A stretch of DNA of 64,000 nucleotides, taken from the NCBI RefSeq assembly GCF_900111835.1, contig NZ_FOJP01000002.1, positions 301,169 to 365,168 of the forward strand. Reading direction: 5' to 3'. Source of the stretch: Metapseudomonas otitidis (GTDB lineage Bacteria; Pseudomonadota; Gammaproteobacteria; Pseudomonadales; Pseudomonadaceae). The translations under genes were made by a program, and so were the position numbers. The notes beneath the pieces were generated by a model. The model made no database searches. It had not been told where the DNA came from and saw only the letters and a list, made by a program, of their open reading frames with translations. Below, piece by piece: positions 26,285 through 33,989 of the stretch (within the stretch, counting starts at the first letter, position 1; each line of letters starts with the position of its first letter).

Positions 26285-26679
26285 ACGGGTTCAACCTGGA
26301 CGACAGCTACGGCGGCTACCGCGCCGTGGACCTGGAGGCCCGCACCGCCGCCGCGGCCCCCTACGAGTTGGTGCTGGTGCTGTTCGACGGCCTGCTGGAC
26401 GAGCTGGCCCGCGCCCGTGGCCACATCGAGGCGCGCCAGTACCAGCAGAAGGGCCAGTCGCTGGAGAAATGCCTGAACATCCTCAACGGCCTGTCCAGCG
26501 CCCTCGACTACGAGGCCGGCGGCGAGCTGGTGCAGGGCCTGGCGCGACTCTACGACTACTGCATCTATCGCCTCTCCGAGGTCAGCGTGTCCCTTTCCCT
26601 GGAGGGGCTGGACGAAGTGGTGCGCCTGCTGGGCGTGCTGCGCGAAGGCTGGGAGGGGGTCAATGCCACTCGCCGCTGA
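26281..26679 (+). CDS. fliS: Flagellin export chaperone FliS (LafC)
   Basis: The 132-residue helical chaperone shows the FliS hallmark APYELVLVLFDGLLDELARARGHIE (PYELV-LFDG region), KGQSLEKCLNILNGLSSALDY, and GELVQGLARLYDYCIYRL. It binds the C-terminus of flagellin LafA. ATGA overlaps with fliD and its 3' end overlaps the next gene by 17 bp. Confidence 0.92.
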   Translation: MNGFNLDDSYGGYRAVDLEARTAAAAPYELVLVLFDGLLDELARARGHIEARQYQQKGQSLEKCLNILNGLSSALDYEAGGELVQGLARLYDYCIYRLSEVSVSLSLEGLDEVVRLLGVLREGWEGVNATRR

Positions 26680-26977
26680 ACACCGCCGCCTCGCGGCGCT
26701 GGCCGATCGCCTGGTGCAGGTGCTCACCGGCCACGAATGGGAGGCCCTCGCACCCCTGGATGCCCAGATCGCCCGCTGCCTCCATGCACTGCGCCAGCAG
26801 GGGCACGTCGGCGTCGCCGACTGCCTGGTGTGCCGCCGCATGCGCCGCCTGCACCAGCAGGCTCAGCGGGATTGCCGCACGGAGCTGCGCCGCCTGGAGC
26901 GCCAGCTCAGCCATGACCTGGACGCCGCCGAGGGCCGCCAGGCCTACCTGACCACGGATTGCCAAACCGGAGCCTGA
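26663..26977 (+). CDS. FliT/LafD-like flagellar chaperone
   Basis: The 104-residue, highly charged helical protein lies directly after fliS, where lateral clusters have lafD/fliT. Seen features are heptad-like helices (EHRRLAALADRLVQVLTGHEWE) and a cysteine pair in DCLVCRRM. FliT proteins bind FliD and keep it soluble before export; the match here is by position, size and helical character rather than clear motif. Confidence 0.65.
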   Translation: MPLAAEHRRLAALADRLVQVLTGHEWEALAPLDAQIARCLHALRQQGHVGVADCLVCRRMRRLHQQAQRDCRTELRRLERQLSHDLDAAEGRQAYLTTDCQTGA

Positions 26978-26980
26978 CCC

Positions 26981-27970
26981 ATGGACATCAACACCCTGGC
27001 GCCGCCCACCAGCGGGGCGGCGCAAGCCCCCGCCTTGCCGAGCGCCGCCCGTGCTGCCGACGAGCGCCCCGAGGTCGTGGAGGCCTGGGACCCGATCCTG
27101 GCGCTGCTCGCCCAGGAGGCGCCACCCCCGATGGCACCCGCCGTGGACGAGGCAGCGGGTAGCGCCCAACCCGCTGAGCTGATCGACCCGACCTCGCTGC
27201 TGGCCCTTGCCCAGGGCCAGCGTGACCTGCAGATAACCCTGCGGGACCCGGTACGCCATGACATGCCGGAGGGGCTGAACGAGCGCCTGGCCTTGCCGCG
27301 ACAGCGCCCGGCCTGGGCAGGGGAGGCCATGCCTGCCCAGACGCTGCTGCCCGAGGGTGAGCCCGTACCCGTTCAGATGGAGCCAAGCACCCGCGAGCGG
27401 CAGGACTCGGCCCCCGGGCGCCTGCCCGTCGAGGCCAGCCTGCGCGAACCGCTGCTGGAGCTGCCACGGTTTGCCCCCTCGCCAGGGCGGCCGACCCAGG
27501 TGGCCAAGACCACGGCGGAACGACCGCTGGAGCGCACGGTGCACCTGCCCGGCCCCCAGGCGCGCTGGGGCGAGCAGATGCTGCAGGCCCTGCGTGACAG
27601 CGTGGAGTTGCAGCTGGGCCAGCGCAGCCAGAGTGCCCGGCTGCGCCTGGACCCGGCCGAGCTGGGCAGCCTGGAGATCGTCCTGCGCCAGGAAGGCGGC
27701 CAGCTCAGCGTGCAGATCGCCGCGTCCCAAGGCGACGTCGCGCGCCTGCTGCAGCAGGGCAGCGAGCGCCTGCGCCAGGACCTGGCCGGGCAGCAGGGCC
27801 TGCCGGTCAGCGTCTCGGTTTCCACCGAGGGCGGCTCCGGGCAACCGGGCCGCGAGCGGCAGGGGCGCGATGACGGCCCCGCCGTGCTGGCGATCCACGC
27901 CAACCCCCTCGACACCCAACGCCAGAGCGCCCGCCACGACGGCCGGGACGACGTGCTGGTAACCGTCTGA
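26981..27970 (+). CDS. fliK: Flagellar hook-length control protein FliK (LafE)
   Basis: The 329-residue protein has a long disordered Pro/Ala-rich N-terminal region and a C-terminal FliK domain, seen in QARWGEQMLQALRDSVELQL, SARLRLDPAELGSLEIVL and VARLLQQGSERLRQDLAG. It measures hook length and switches export specificity through FlhB. The stop is 18 bp before fliL. Confidence 0.88.
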   Translation: MDINTLAPPTSGAAQAPALPSAARAADERPEVVEAWDPILALLAQEAPPPMAPAVDEAAGSAQPAELIDPTSLLALAQGQRDLQITLRDPVRHDMPEGLNERLALPRQRPAWAGEAMPAQTLLPEGEPVPVQMEPSTRERQDSAPGRLPVEASLREPLLELPRFAPSPGRPTQVAKTTAERPLERTVHLPGPQARWGEQMLQALRDSVELQLGQRSQSARLRLDPAELGSLEIVLRQEGGQLSVQIAASQGDVARLLQQGSERLRQDLAGQQGLPVSVSVSTEGGSGQPGRERQGRDDGPAVLAIHANPLDTQRQSARHDGRDDVLVTV

Positions 27971-27988
27971 TTCACCGAGTGAGGTCCC

Positions 27989-28462
27989 ATGTCCACCAAC
28001 CGCCTGATCCTGCTGATCTTCGTGCTCAACGCCGTGGCCGTCGCCGTCGGCGTTGCGGTCAACCACCTGCTGGTGCAGTCGGCCCTGGCCGCGCTGACCC
28101 CGGGTGGCGAGCCCCGCGAGGAGGCCGAGAAGAAGTCCGAGCCCTCCGTCGAGTTCGTCTTCCTGCCGGTGGAGAAAATCATCCTCAGCCTGCCGGGGCG
28201 CGAGCGCGAGCACTACTTCGTGCTCGACGTGGTGCTCCAGGGCCCGGCCGGCACCGACAAGAAGAAGCTCGAGCAGGTGGTGCCGATGGTGCGCAGCTCG
28301 GTCGCCGCCAACCTCTCCACCCTCCAGGCCGACGAGTTGCGCGCCCTGGGCTTCGAGGCCCTGCGCCAGCGCCTCGAGGAGGGACTCAACGCCGACTTCG
28401 CCGCGCGCAATGCCGCCAAGCCCTTCGACAACCTGCTGGTCAGCAAGCTGATCGCCCAATGA
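27989..28462 (+). CDS. fliL: Flagellar basal-body-associated protein FliL (LafF)
   Basis: The 157-residue protein has one N-terminal membrane segment (LILLIFVLNAVAVAVGVAVN) and a periplasmic FliL domain (EFVFLPVEKIILSLPGRERE, YFVLDVVLQG, ending in the FDNLLVSKLIAQ tail). FliL supports stator function; its place just before lafS and the stator genes is standard for lateral clusters. Confidence 0.88.
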   Translation: MSTNRLILLIFVLNAVAVAVGVAVNHLLVQSALAALTPGGEPREEAEKKSEPSVEFVFLPVEKIILSLPGREREHYFVLDVVLQGPAGTDKKKLEQVVPMVRSSVAANLSTLQADELRALGFEALRQRLEEGLNADFAARNAAKPFDNLLVSKLIAQ

Positions 28463-28472
28463 GGTCGCCCCC

Positions 28473-29207
28473 ATGCACGCCATTCTTCCGCTCGATACCG
28501 ACCAACCCGATTTCACCGCCGGCCCGCGCCGGCACTCCGCCGAGGCGGAGCAGCGCTGGCTGCTGCAGTACCTGCCGCTGGTCAAGCGCATCGTCCGCCA
28601 GCTCTCGCTCCAGGCCAGCCAGGTGATGGACCGCGAGGACATGGAACAGATCGGCCTGATGGGCCTGCTGGAGGGGTTGCGCCGCTACGGCGAGCCGGAT
28701 GCGCAGTTCCCGCGCTTCGCCTCCCTGCGCATCCGTGGCGCCATCCTCGACGAACTGCGCCGCCTGGACTGGCGGCCGCGCCAGCTGCGCCAGCAGACCC
28801 ACCGGGTGCGCGATGCCATCCGCGCCCTGGCCCGGCAACTGGGGCGGGTGCCCCGCGAGGCGGAGATCCTCGCCGCCACCGGGCTGGATTGCGCGGCCTA
28901 CCAGGAGCACCTGCGCGCCGAGTGCGGCGAGGCCATCGAGAGCCTCGACGTGCTGCTGCAGGAGCAGCACCTGCAGTTTGCCGGCGAGACCCCCGGCCCG
29001 GAGGCCCGCGTGTTGCAGGAGCGTCTGCTGAGCCAGGCCCTGGCCCAGCTCAGCGAGCGCGAGCGCCTGGTGCTGACGCTGTACTACCAGCAGGACCTGA
29101 GCCTGAAGGAGATCGCCCTGGTGCTCGAAGTCACCGATGCGCGGGTCTGCCAGCTGGTCAAGCAGGCGCTTGGCCGCGCCTGCCAGTTCCTCACCGAAGC
29201 CGCCTAG
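28473..29207 (+). CDS. lafS: Flagellar sigma-28 factor (LafS/FliA)
   Basis: The 244-residue RNA polymerase sigma factor has region 2 (LPLVKRIVRQLSLQASQVMD, MEQIGLMGLLEGLRRY), region 3 (RPRQLRQQTHRVRDAIRALARQ in part) and region 4 (QLSERERLVLTLYYQQDLSL, KEIALVLEVTDARVCQL). It is dedicated to the lateral system and should be held by the FlgM encoded at the other end of the locus until the hook is complete. Expected targets are lafA and perhaps flgM. Confidence 0.93.
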   Translation: MHAILPLDTDQPDFTAGPRRHSAEAEQRWLLQYLPLVKRIVRQLSLQASQVMDREDMEQIGLMGLLEGLRRYGEPDAQFPRFASLRIRGAILDELRRLDWRPRQLRQQTHRVRDAIRALARQLGRVPREAEILAATGLDCAAYQEHLRAECGEAIESLDVLLQEQHLQFAGETPGPEARVLQERLLSQALAQLSERERLVLTLYYQQDLSLKEIALVLEVTDARVCQLVKQALGRACQFLTEAA

Positions 29208-29216
29208 GTCCCGACC

Positions 29217-30089
29217 ATGCAGAAGATCATTGGAAGCCTGATCATCGTGGCCTGTGTTCTCGGTGGCTACGCCATGGCCCACGGCGACATGCGGGTGCTC
29301 TGGCAGCCGTCGGAGATGGTGATCATCCTCGGCGCCGCGCTTGGTGCGCTGATCGTCGCCAACCCCAAGGACGTGCTGGTGGAGATGTTCGCCCAGCTGA
29401 AGACGGTGTTCACCCAGGGACCTCGCGGCGAGGAGTTCCAGCGCCAGTTGCTGATGCTGCTGTACGAGCTGCTGGAGATGGTCGACGCGGGTGGCCTGAA
29501 GGTGCTCGACGAGCACATCGAGGCCCCGGAGCAGAGCGAGCTGTTCGCCCGCTACCCGCTGATCCTGCGGGAGGAGCACCTGATGTTCTTCATTGCCGAC
29601 AACTTCCGCCTGATGGCCATGGGCAAGATCAGCGCCCACGAGCTGGAGGGTTTTCTCGAACAGGAGTTGGAGGCGATGGAGCACGCGTTGCTGCAGCCCT
29701 CCAAGTCCTTGCACAAGGTCGGTGAGGCGATGCCGGGCTTCGGCATCCTCGCCGCGATCATGGGGATCATCATCACCATGGGCAGCATCGGCGGTTCGGT
29801 GGCCGACATCGGCAACCACGTCGCTGCTGCCCTGGTGGGCACCTTCCTCGGCATCTTCTTCTGCTACTGCCTGATGGACCCGCTCAGCAACGCCATGGGC
29901 CAGCGGGTGAAGACCGAGCTGTCGGCCCTGGAGTGCGTGCGCACCACCCTGGTCGCCCACGTCGCCGGCAAGCCCACGCTGCTGGCGGTGGACGCCGGGC
30001 GCAAGCTCATCGAGCAGGACGTCAAGCCGCCCTTCAAGCAGCTGGAAACCTGGGTCAACCAGTACGAAGAGGAGCGCAGCAAAGCATGA
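29217..30089 (+). CDS. motA: Lateral flagellar stator MotA (LafT)
   Basis: The 290-residue inner-membrane stator subunit has four membrane segments (IGSLIIVACVLGGYAMAHGD; MVIILGAALGALIVAN; GFGILAAIMGIIITMGSIGG; HVAAALVGTFLGIFFCYCLM) and the MotA cytoplasmic loop with conserved charged residues. It lacks features of PomA-type sodium stators that I can recognise, so proton drive is inferred. ATGA overlaps with motB. Confidence 0.94.
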   Translation: MQKIIGSLIIVACVLGGYAMAHGDMRVLWQPSEMVIILGAALGALIVANPKDVLVEMFAQLKTVFTQGPRGEEFQRQLLMLLYELLEMVDAGGLKVLDEHIEAPEQSELFARYPLILREEHLMFFIADNFRLMAMGKISAHELEGFLEQELEAMEHALLQPSKSLHKVGEAMPGFGILAAIMGIIITMGSIGGSVADIGNHVAAALVGTFLGIFFCYCLMDPLSNAMGQRVKTELSALECVRTTLVAHVAGKPTLLAVDAGRKLIEQDVKPPFKQLETWVNQYEEERSKA

Positions 30090-31117
30090 GCCGCAGCGGC
30101 GACAAGGCCCACGGCCATGAAGTGATCATCAAGCGCAAGGGCAAGAAGGGGCACCACGACGAGCATGGCGGGGCCTGGAAGGTGGCCTTCGCCGACTTCA
30201 CCCTGGCGATGATGGCGCTGTTCATGGTGCTCTGGATCGTCCAGCCCCAGGCGCGCTCCCAGAGCCCCAGCGCCGGGGAGCTGATGCTCAACCCGATGGT
30301 GGATGGCGGTGTCGGCGTGTTCGACGGCACCAGCCGGCTGCCGCTGGACCTGGAAGGCCGCCCGGCTTCCCTGGCCCCGCGCCGCGAGCCACCGAAGAAG
30401 CCCGAGGACTCCCCGGCGCCCCGGGCCGAGGCTGCTCCTGCCGAACGCAAGGTGGCCGAACGCCGCCCTGAAAACCCAGTGGCGAAGGGCAAGGATGCGT
30501 CCAGGTCGTCCCAGCTGTTCCGCACGGTGGAGGACCTGGAGCGCCTGGCGCAGATGATCCGCGACATGGCCGGCGAGGTGGATGCCCTGGCCAACCTGGA
30601 GGTGGACGTGGTGCCCCAGGGCCTGCGCATCCTCATCCACGACGACCAGCGCCGGGCCATGTTCGCCCGTGGCAGCGCACGGCTGGAGCCGCACTTCACC
30701 GGCCTGCTGCAGGCCCTGGCGAAGGTGTTGGCGGGGGTGGAAAACCGCCTGATCCTCAGCGGTCACACCGATGCGGTGCCCTATCGGCAGTCCGGCTACG
30801 ACAACTGGAACCTCTCGGGGGACCGAGCCCTGCAGGCGCGCAATGCGCTACTGGGCGGCGGGCTGCCAGCGCAGCGGCTGCTGCAGGTCGCTGCCCAGGC
30901 CGACGTCATGCCGGTGCGGCCCGAGGCACCGGAGGATGGCGCCAACCGCCGCATCGAGATCCTGCTGCTGACCGAACACGCGGAGCGGCTCTATCGGGAG
31001 CTGTTCGGCGACAGCTATGCCCAGGCGCGTGTCGGCGCCGGAGGCGTGCGCTATCAGGGGCCTGCCAGCCCCTCCACCGAAGTCATGGGGGGCGGGGTGG
31101 GTGAGTCCACCCGGTAG
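30086..31117 (+). CDS. motB: Lateral flagellar stator MotB (LafU)
   Basis: The 343-residue stator subunit has a basic N-terminus, one membrane segment with the essential Asp (AWKVAFADFTLAMMALFMVLW), a linker, and a C-terminal OmpA-like peptidoglycan-binding domain (LILSGHTDAVPYRQSGYDNW, LSGDRALQARNALL, EDGANRRIEILLL). The ATG overlaps the motA stop. Its last 64 bp overlap the convergent small membrane protein gene. Confidence 0.93.
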   Translation: MSRSGDKAHGHEVIIKRKGKKGHHDEHGGAWKVAFADFTLAMMALFMVLWIVQPQARSQSPSAGELMLNPMVDGGVGVFDGTSRLPLDLEGRPASLAPRREPPKKPEDSPAPRAEAAPAERKVAERRPENPVAKGKDASRSSQLFRTVEDLERLAQMIRDMAGEVDALANLEVDVVPQGLRILIHDDQRRAMFARGSARLEPHFTGLLQALAKVLAGVENRLILSGHTDAVPYRQSGYDNWNLSGDRALQARNALLGGGLPAQRLLQVAAQADVMPVRPEAPEDGANRRIEILLLTEHAERLYRELFGDSYAQARVGAGGVRYQGPASPSTEVMGGGVGESTR

Positions 31118-31560
31118 GGGCAGATGACCCGATGGGTCTCGATGCCATAGAAACAACCGGCCACGGGCAGCACATGGACACGTGCCCCGGGCTGGGTATG
31201 ACGCAGCAGGGTGTACGCCAGCTGGCCGTCCACCCCGTGTGTATCACCGGCCACGCCACCGTGCTCGACCTTCACTTCGATCGCCCCCAGCCAGTCCACT
31301 TCCACCCGCCCGGCCACCACCAGCACGCCGGTGCGGTCCTGCTTGATCGTCGAGTAGAAGCGCCCGTCGTGCAGCATCGAGGTGTGGGTGATCGGCATCA
31401 CCCGGCCATCGGCCAGCACCGCCTCGCCCTGGACCTTGAAGCAGCCGGTGGCGGGCAGGTGGGGCTGGCGCTGCCAGGCGACCAGCCCGGCGCTGGCGAG
31501 CAGGGCCAGTGCCACCAGCGGCACGCCCCGTAACAGGGTGCGGTCGAGGCGCCGGATCAT
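31054..31560 (-). CDS. Small single-pass membrane protein paired with the ToxR-like regulator (ToxS-like by position)
   Basis: The 168-residue product starts at an ATG overlapping the regulator stop (ATGA). It has a short basic N-terminus, one membrane helix (about residues 13-29, VPLVALALLASAGLVAW) and a periplasmic beta-rich domain with Cys40 and two later cysteines (VAGCFYGIE, HRVICPYRV). I recognise no family. The tight coupling to a ToxR-type regulator and the one-helix-plus-periplasmic-domain layout recall ToxS or TcpH-type partner proteins; this is inference. Its 3' end runs 64 bp into motB on the other strand. Confidence 0.6.
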   Translation of the reverse strand: MIRRLDRTLLRGVPLVALALLASAGLVAWQRQPHLPATGCFKVQGEAVLADGRVMPITHTSMLHDGRFYSTIKQDRTGVLVVAGRVEVDWLGAIEVKVEHGGVAGDTHGVDGQLAYTLLRHTQPGARVHVLPVAGCFYGIETHRVICPYRVDSPTPPPMTSVEGLAGP

Positions 31561-32423
31561 TGCAGGCACCTCCGCCACTGCTGGTCGGAGACCCGTCCCA
31601 CCTGGTCCTGATGGACCATCAGCCAGTTGGCGCGGCCGTCCGGCTGAAGGCAGATCACCTCATAGAAGTCGGCGCTGCTGTACATCAGCAGGTCCGCCGG
31701 GCGGCGTGCCACGCGCGCGAGCTGGTCGCGAAAGATCAGGGCATTGCGCTTGAGCTCCGCCAACTGCTGGGCGTTGTCCTCCACCAGGAGGATGTCCAGC
31801 TGGCCCAGGCGCAGCGTCTCCGTGGCCATCGCCCGCAACTCCGGCGGCTGGTACACCTGCACCGCACCGATCAGCGACAGCCCCAGCACGCCAGCGCCCA
31901 GGGCCACGGGCAGCCGCTGCCGCCAGGAGCGCAGGGTGGGGCGTGCGGGCGCGAAACGTGAGGGGGCGGGCTGCAGCGAAGGCGCAGGGTCTTCCAGGGC
32001 CGTCACGGGCGCAGGGACGGCGAGGGGGGCCGGCACGGCCGGCTCCTCGGCGGAGGCAGGCACAGGCTCGGTTTCGTGGGTGATCTGCAGCAGGTAGCCC
32101 GGATTGAACATGTAGCCCCGGCGCGGCAGCGTCTGGATGATCTCCCGCTGGCGCTCGTCGTGCAGGAGCTGGCGCAGCGTGTAGATCTGCTGGTTGAGGC
32201 TGCCCTGGCTTACCACGCGGTCGTGCCAGGCGTATTGCAGCAGCTCGTCCCGGGAGACCACCTCGCCAGGGGACTGCAGCAGGCGCTCCAGCACCTTGCT
32301 GCCGGAGAACCCCAGTTCGATCCGCTCCTCCTGGTCGGCCTGGATCAACGAAAGCTGAAAACGCAGCGGATGGAAGCGGACCTGGCAGTCCGTACGACCG
32401 GTTCGCAAGTAGATGCAAGACAT
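31557..32423 (-). CDS. ToxR-like transmembrane transcriptional regulator (LafZ-like)
   Basis: The 288-residue one-component regulator has an N-terminal OmpR/PhoB-type winged helix (LGFSGSKVLERLLQSPGEVV, SRDELLQYAWHDRVVSQGSL, PRRGYMFNPGYLL), a proline/alanine-rich linker, a membrane helix (RLPVALGAGVLGLSLIGAVQ) and a periplasmic domain with cysteines at about 258 and 286 that could form a disulfide, as in ToxR. The ATG at 32423 is chosen for GGAGG 4 nt upstream; two in-frame ATGs lie further up. E. coli Flag-2 has a comparable gene (lafZ) next to the flagellin, which is the neighbour here too. Probable role: membrane sensing that controls lateral flagella. Confidence 0.82.
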   Translation of the reverse strand: MSCIYLRTGRTDCQVRFHPLRFQLSLIQADQEERIELGFSGSKVLERLLQSPGEVVSRDELLQYAWHDRVVSQGSLNQQIYTLRQLLHDERQREIIQTLPRRGYMFNPGYLLQITHETEPVPASAEEPAVPAPLAVPAPVTALEDPAPSLQPAPSRFAPARPTLRSWRQRLPVALGAGVLGLSLIGAVQVYQPPELRAMATETLRLGQLDILLVEDNAQQLAELKRNALIFRDQLARVARRPADLLMYSSADFYEVICLQPDGRANWLMVHQDQVGRVSDQQWRRCLQ

Positions 32424-32962
32424 GTGGCCTCCACTCATTTTCTTGTTCTTTCCATGGGTAAGCAAAATCCGACATCTCGGTCAGAATTTCGGGGAAGGGC
32501 CGGGATGCGGGTGCGATTATTGAGGGTGGAGTCAGGTTTTTGGGAGGTGGTGGCGAGTATTGTCTTTGGCGAAATTTCCTATTGTCAGGTCAGCCTTTAA
32601 GGCTGCTTCCTCGGAATGCGAGAAGTAGCGGGTATGTGCGGCGAAATTCGCCAACTGGAAAGGTTTCGTGAAGGCTTCGTTGTGGCGGCTGGAGCGTCTT
32701 TGCAATGAGGTGCGTCAGGGCGTAATCGCTCTGAATAAGCCCTTTTGACGGGGGAGGGGCGAAGGGAGGAGGACGTTGCATTCAGGACGGAGGGGGTGAA
32801 GCCGGGGAAGACGTGGCTTCTACAGAGTTTGCGATTTTTTCTGTCGGTTTTTTCTCTGTTTCTGCGGTTGTACCGGAATCATTCCGTGCCAAGGGTTTGC
32901 GTAACCGGGTTCGGCGCGGATGAGGGGATAAACCGTCCAGCAGGCTCATCCGCCGCCAAAGC
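32424..32962. other. Gene-free, relatively AT-rich spacer between the ToxR-like gene and lafA
   Basis: I find no supported gene in about 540 bp. Composition is visibly less GC-rich than the surroundings, with T-runs at 32834-32855. A near-palindrome AGCCTT-T-AAGGCT lies at 32592-32604. No convincing sigma-54 or sigma-28 promoter was found on either strand. It probably carries the promoter and leader of the ToxR-like gene. Confidence 0.45.
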
Positions 32963-32992
32963 AAAAAAGACGCCCCGGTTTCCCGAGGCGTA
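32963..32992 (-). terminator. Intrinsic terminator of flagellin lafA
   Basis: On the minus strand ACGCCTCGG, a GAAA loop and CCGGGGCGT form a GC-rich stem followed by CTTTTTT (plus-strand AAAAAA at 32963-32968). It lies 47 bp downstream of the lafA stop. Confidence 0.88.
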
Positions 32993-33038
32993 AAGCCAGG
33001 CTCTGCTGGACAGCGCAGGCTGGAGGGGGAGGAACCGG

Positions 33039-33881
33039 TCAGCCGAGCAGCGACATCACCAGGGAGGGCATCTGGCCGGCCTGCTTGAGCATGGAGATGC
33101 CGGACTGCATGAGCATGGTGTTCTTGGTCATGTTGGCGCTTTCGGTGGCGATGTCGGCATCGAGGATGCGGCCGCGCGCCAGGTCGGTGTTGTCCTTCAT
33201 GTTGGCCAGGTTGTTGGCGGTGTGGTTCAGGCGGTTGATGTTGGCGCCGAAGGAGGCACGCATGCTGCCGATGGCGTCCAGGGTGCTGTCCAGGGCAGTG
33301 ATGCTGGCGGTGGACTTGGCGTTGTCCTCGAGTGTCAGCTTCGACAGCTCTTCGGTCAGGGTTTTCTTCAGGGTGGCCATGTTGGCGCTGACGTCCAGGG
33401 TCAGGGTCTCGGCGGCGGTGGCGCCAATCTGGAAGTTGACCGCCTTGGAGAATTTGCCGGTGTCGGAGAACAGGTTGTCGCCGGCGTAGGTGGTGTTGCC
33501 GAAGATGTTTTCCACTTCCTTGGCCAGTTGGTCGAACTCGGCCTGGATGGAGGTGCGGTCCTTGGCGCTGTTGGTGTCGTTGGCCGACTGGGTGGCCAGG
33601 TCCTTCATGCGCTGGACGATGCTGGTGATTTCGTTGAAGGCGCCCTCGGCGGTCTGCAGTAGGGAGATGGCATCGCCGGTGTTGCGGTTGGCGACGCCCA
33701 TGCCGCGGGTCTGGGCATTGAGGCGGGTGGCGATCTGCAGGCCGGCGGCGTCGTCGGAGGCCGAGTTGATGCGCAGGCCGGTGCCCAGGCGTTGCTGGTT
33801 GAGGGCCAGGGTGCTGTTGGTGCGGTTCAGGCTGCTCTGGGTGACCAGCGCGGAATAGTTGGTGTGAATCGACAAAGCCAT
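33039..33881 (-). CDS. lafA: Lateral flagellin LafA
   Basis: The 280-residue flagellin is short, consisting almost only of the conserved D0/D1 ends: MALSIHTNYSALVTQSSLNR, RLGTGLRINSASDDAAGLQI, IVQRMKDLATQSANDTN and the C-terminus ANMTKNTMLMQSGISMLKQA. There is little room for a variable surface domain, as in other lateral flagellins. AGAGGAAG lies 6 nt before the ATG. It is a single-gene unit with its own terminator, oriented away from flhA, and is the main expected target of LafS. Confidence 0.96.
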   Translation of the reverse strand: MALSIHTNYSALVTQSSLNRTNSTLALNQQRLGTGLRINSASDDAAGLQIATRLNAQTRGMGVANRNTGDAISLLQTAEGAFNEITSIVQRMKDLATQSANDTNSAKDRTSIQAEFDQLAKEVENIFGNTTYAGDNLFSDTGKFSKAVNFQIGATAAETLTLDVSANMATLKKTLTEELSKLTLEDNAKSTASITALDSTLDAIGSMRASFGANINRLNHTANNLANMKDNTDLARGRILDADIATESANMTKNTMLMQSGISMLKQAGQMPSLVMSLLG

Positions 33882-33942
33882 GGGTACTTCCTCTGCAAGT
33901 TGCCTGTGTGGCTGGCTGGACTGCCTGCCTGTGTCTGGAAAG

Positions 33943-33966
33943 CGACCGGCCCGGAGAGCACCTTAA
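33943..33966 (-). promoter_or_regulatory. Candidate sigma-28 promoter of lafA
   Basis: On the minus strand TTAAG is followed after 11 bp by GCCGGTCG, close to the sigma-28 -10 core GCCGATAA. The spacing is shorter than the enterobacterial consensus. It would give a leader of roughly 50 nt. Moderate to weak match; listed because flagellin genes normally carry such a site. Confidence 0.35.
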
Positions 33967-33989
33967 ACATCGATTTCCAGACCCCTTGC

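Noticed and set aside
32590-32781. 63-codon open frame on the minus strand
   Set aside because: No ribosome-binding site, no recognisable domain, and composition typical of noncoding sequence here.
33953-33966. Sigma-54-like spacing before lafA
   Set aside because: The -12 half lacks TT before GC, and flagellin genes of lateral systems are normally sigma-28 dependent.
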